In this document: positions 63,091 to 63,555 of the stretch, piece after piece | Layout of the letters: the number at the start of each line of letters is the position of its first letter | Position numbering within the stretch: position 1 is the first letter of the stretch | Source of the DNA: Synergistaceae bacterium | GTDB lineage: Bacteria; Synergistota; Synergistia; Synergistales; Synergistaceae | Direction: 5' to 3' | DNA: 63,555 nucleotides | NCBI GenBank assembly: GCA_021372895.1 | Contig: JAJFTP010000012.1 | Coordinates: 1 to 63,555, forward strand | Translations under genes and position numbers: made by a program | Notes under the pieces: generated by a model | Seen by the model: the letters and a program-made list of their open reading frames with translations, nothing else | Told to the model about the DNA's origin: nothing | The model's database searches: none

Positions 63091-63555
63091 CTACCTAAGC
63101 GCAAGTCCAAGCGGAATATCCCAGTTTCCCGCTTCGCTCTTGAACTCTAATCCGTGTACCCGCATTGGATCTATCCTGATGACCGAGGGCAAAGAAAGAG
63201 TTTCCTTCATCAACGAACAAAATCCATCAGAGACCGCTGATCCAAAAATAAATACCGATTCCGGCTCAAAACCTCTGATTTGTGAAAGTGCAAACTGCAG
63301 GGATAATCGGAGCTCTTTGACAAAAGCCACTGACCGCGCGGCAGCTTCTTCATTTTCAGAATCAGGCTCTAATGGTAAATTTTCAAAACCAAGAGACATC
63401 CTGCGGTAAAAAACACCGTTGCCCTTCCATGAAAGAGTGAGAACGGAACTTATCCTTCCGGCATACACATATACAGCCGCGTCACATGGCGCAAGCCTCG
63501 GAGTGGCAGATCTCTCAAGCGCGATCTGAGCCGGTTCGATGGCGGATATCTGTAT
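63091..63555 (-). CDS. pilM: PilM-like actin-fold pilus protein (partial)
   Basis: The frame is open to the right edge, so the N-terminus is missing. The visible 154 residues (for example CDAAVYVYAGRISSVLTLSW and LRLSLQFALSQIRGFEPESV, IFGSAVSDG, PSVIRIDP, GNWDIPLGLALR) match the C-terminal half of PilM/actin-like ATPases, where an ATP-site strand precedes IFGSA. It starts the pilMNOPQ-B-T order typical of type IV pilus loci. Confidence 0.75.
   Translation of the reverse strand: MQISAIEPAQIALERSATPRLAPCDAAVYVYAGRISSVLTLSWKGNGVFYRRMSLGFENLPLEPDSENEEAAARSVAFVKELRLSLQFALSQIRGFEPESVFIFGSAVSDGFCSLMKETLSLPSVIRIDPMRVHGLEFKSEAGNWDIPLGLALR

Overview
The window reads as a bacterial chromosome with one dense housekeeping block (about 8.3-63.6 kb, almost all on the minus strand) and a gene-poor accessory stretch at its left end (about 1.1-8.3 kb). 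A type IV pilus secretin with PilM/N/O/P partners implies an outer membrane. The rest of the gene content is Firmicutes-like: PSP1 protein, Asp23, CD1247-type zinc ribbon, YacL, pyrimidine-nucleoside phosphorylase. A selenocysteine tRNA is present. I infer a diderm anaerobe, with Synergistota the best fit; this is a judgement from gene content, not a phylogeny.

Left end (1-8.3 kb): an ArsR-type repressor drives two YeeE/YedE sulfur-transport half proteins. Then comes an insertion-sequence graveyard: a truncated, frameshifted IS4-type transposase and a multiply frameshifted IS21-type istB. Between and beside them sit two complete AbiE toxin-antitoxin pairs in opposite orientations, each with its own inverted-repeat operator over its promoter. 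A small secreted protein and two unrecognised genes complete this stretch. It ends at a tRNA-Val(GAC) gene with its own consensus promoter and UUCG-loop terminator.

Core block, in coordinate order (minus strand unless stated): guaB, ispDF, yacL, recR, ybaB, a membrane/WecG-type glycosyltransferase fusion, serS, ribH, ribBA, ribE, ribD, uvrC, cysS (plus), glpX, purB, DUF4416, ftsY, PSP1, holB, tmk. Next is the selC locus, where the 3' half of tRNA-Sec is duplicated on either side of about 0.85 kb carrying a DEDDh exonuclease gene (plus strand). The block continues with pdp, punA, xerD-like, NUDIX, fmt, def, rpsA, ispH, miaA, mutL, mutS, ruvX, alaS, mtaD, ahcY, mtnA, xseA, nusB, a membrane protein, Asp23, CD1247-type and efp. 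Last come three pilin-like genes, pilT, pilB, the secretin, and PilP/O/N/M (PilM runs off the right edge).

Themes: translation and its quality control (serS, cysS, alaS, fmt, def, efp, rpsA, miaA), DNA repair (uvrC, mutS, mutL, recR, ruvX, xseA), riboflavin synthesis, isoprenoid MEP steps (ispD, ispF, ispH), nucleoside salvage, and a methyl-cycle/methylthioadenosine group (mtaD-ahcY-mtnA). Many neighbours overlap by 1-4 bases, so long translationally coupled operons are likely. The most unusual signals are the selC integration footprint, the twin AbiE loci with their operators, and the pilin-like trio with non-canonical N-termini.
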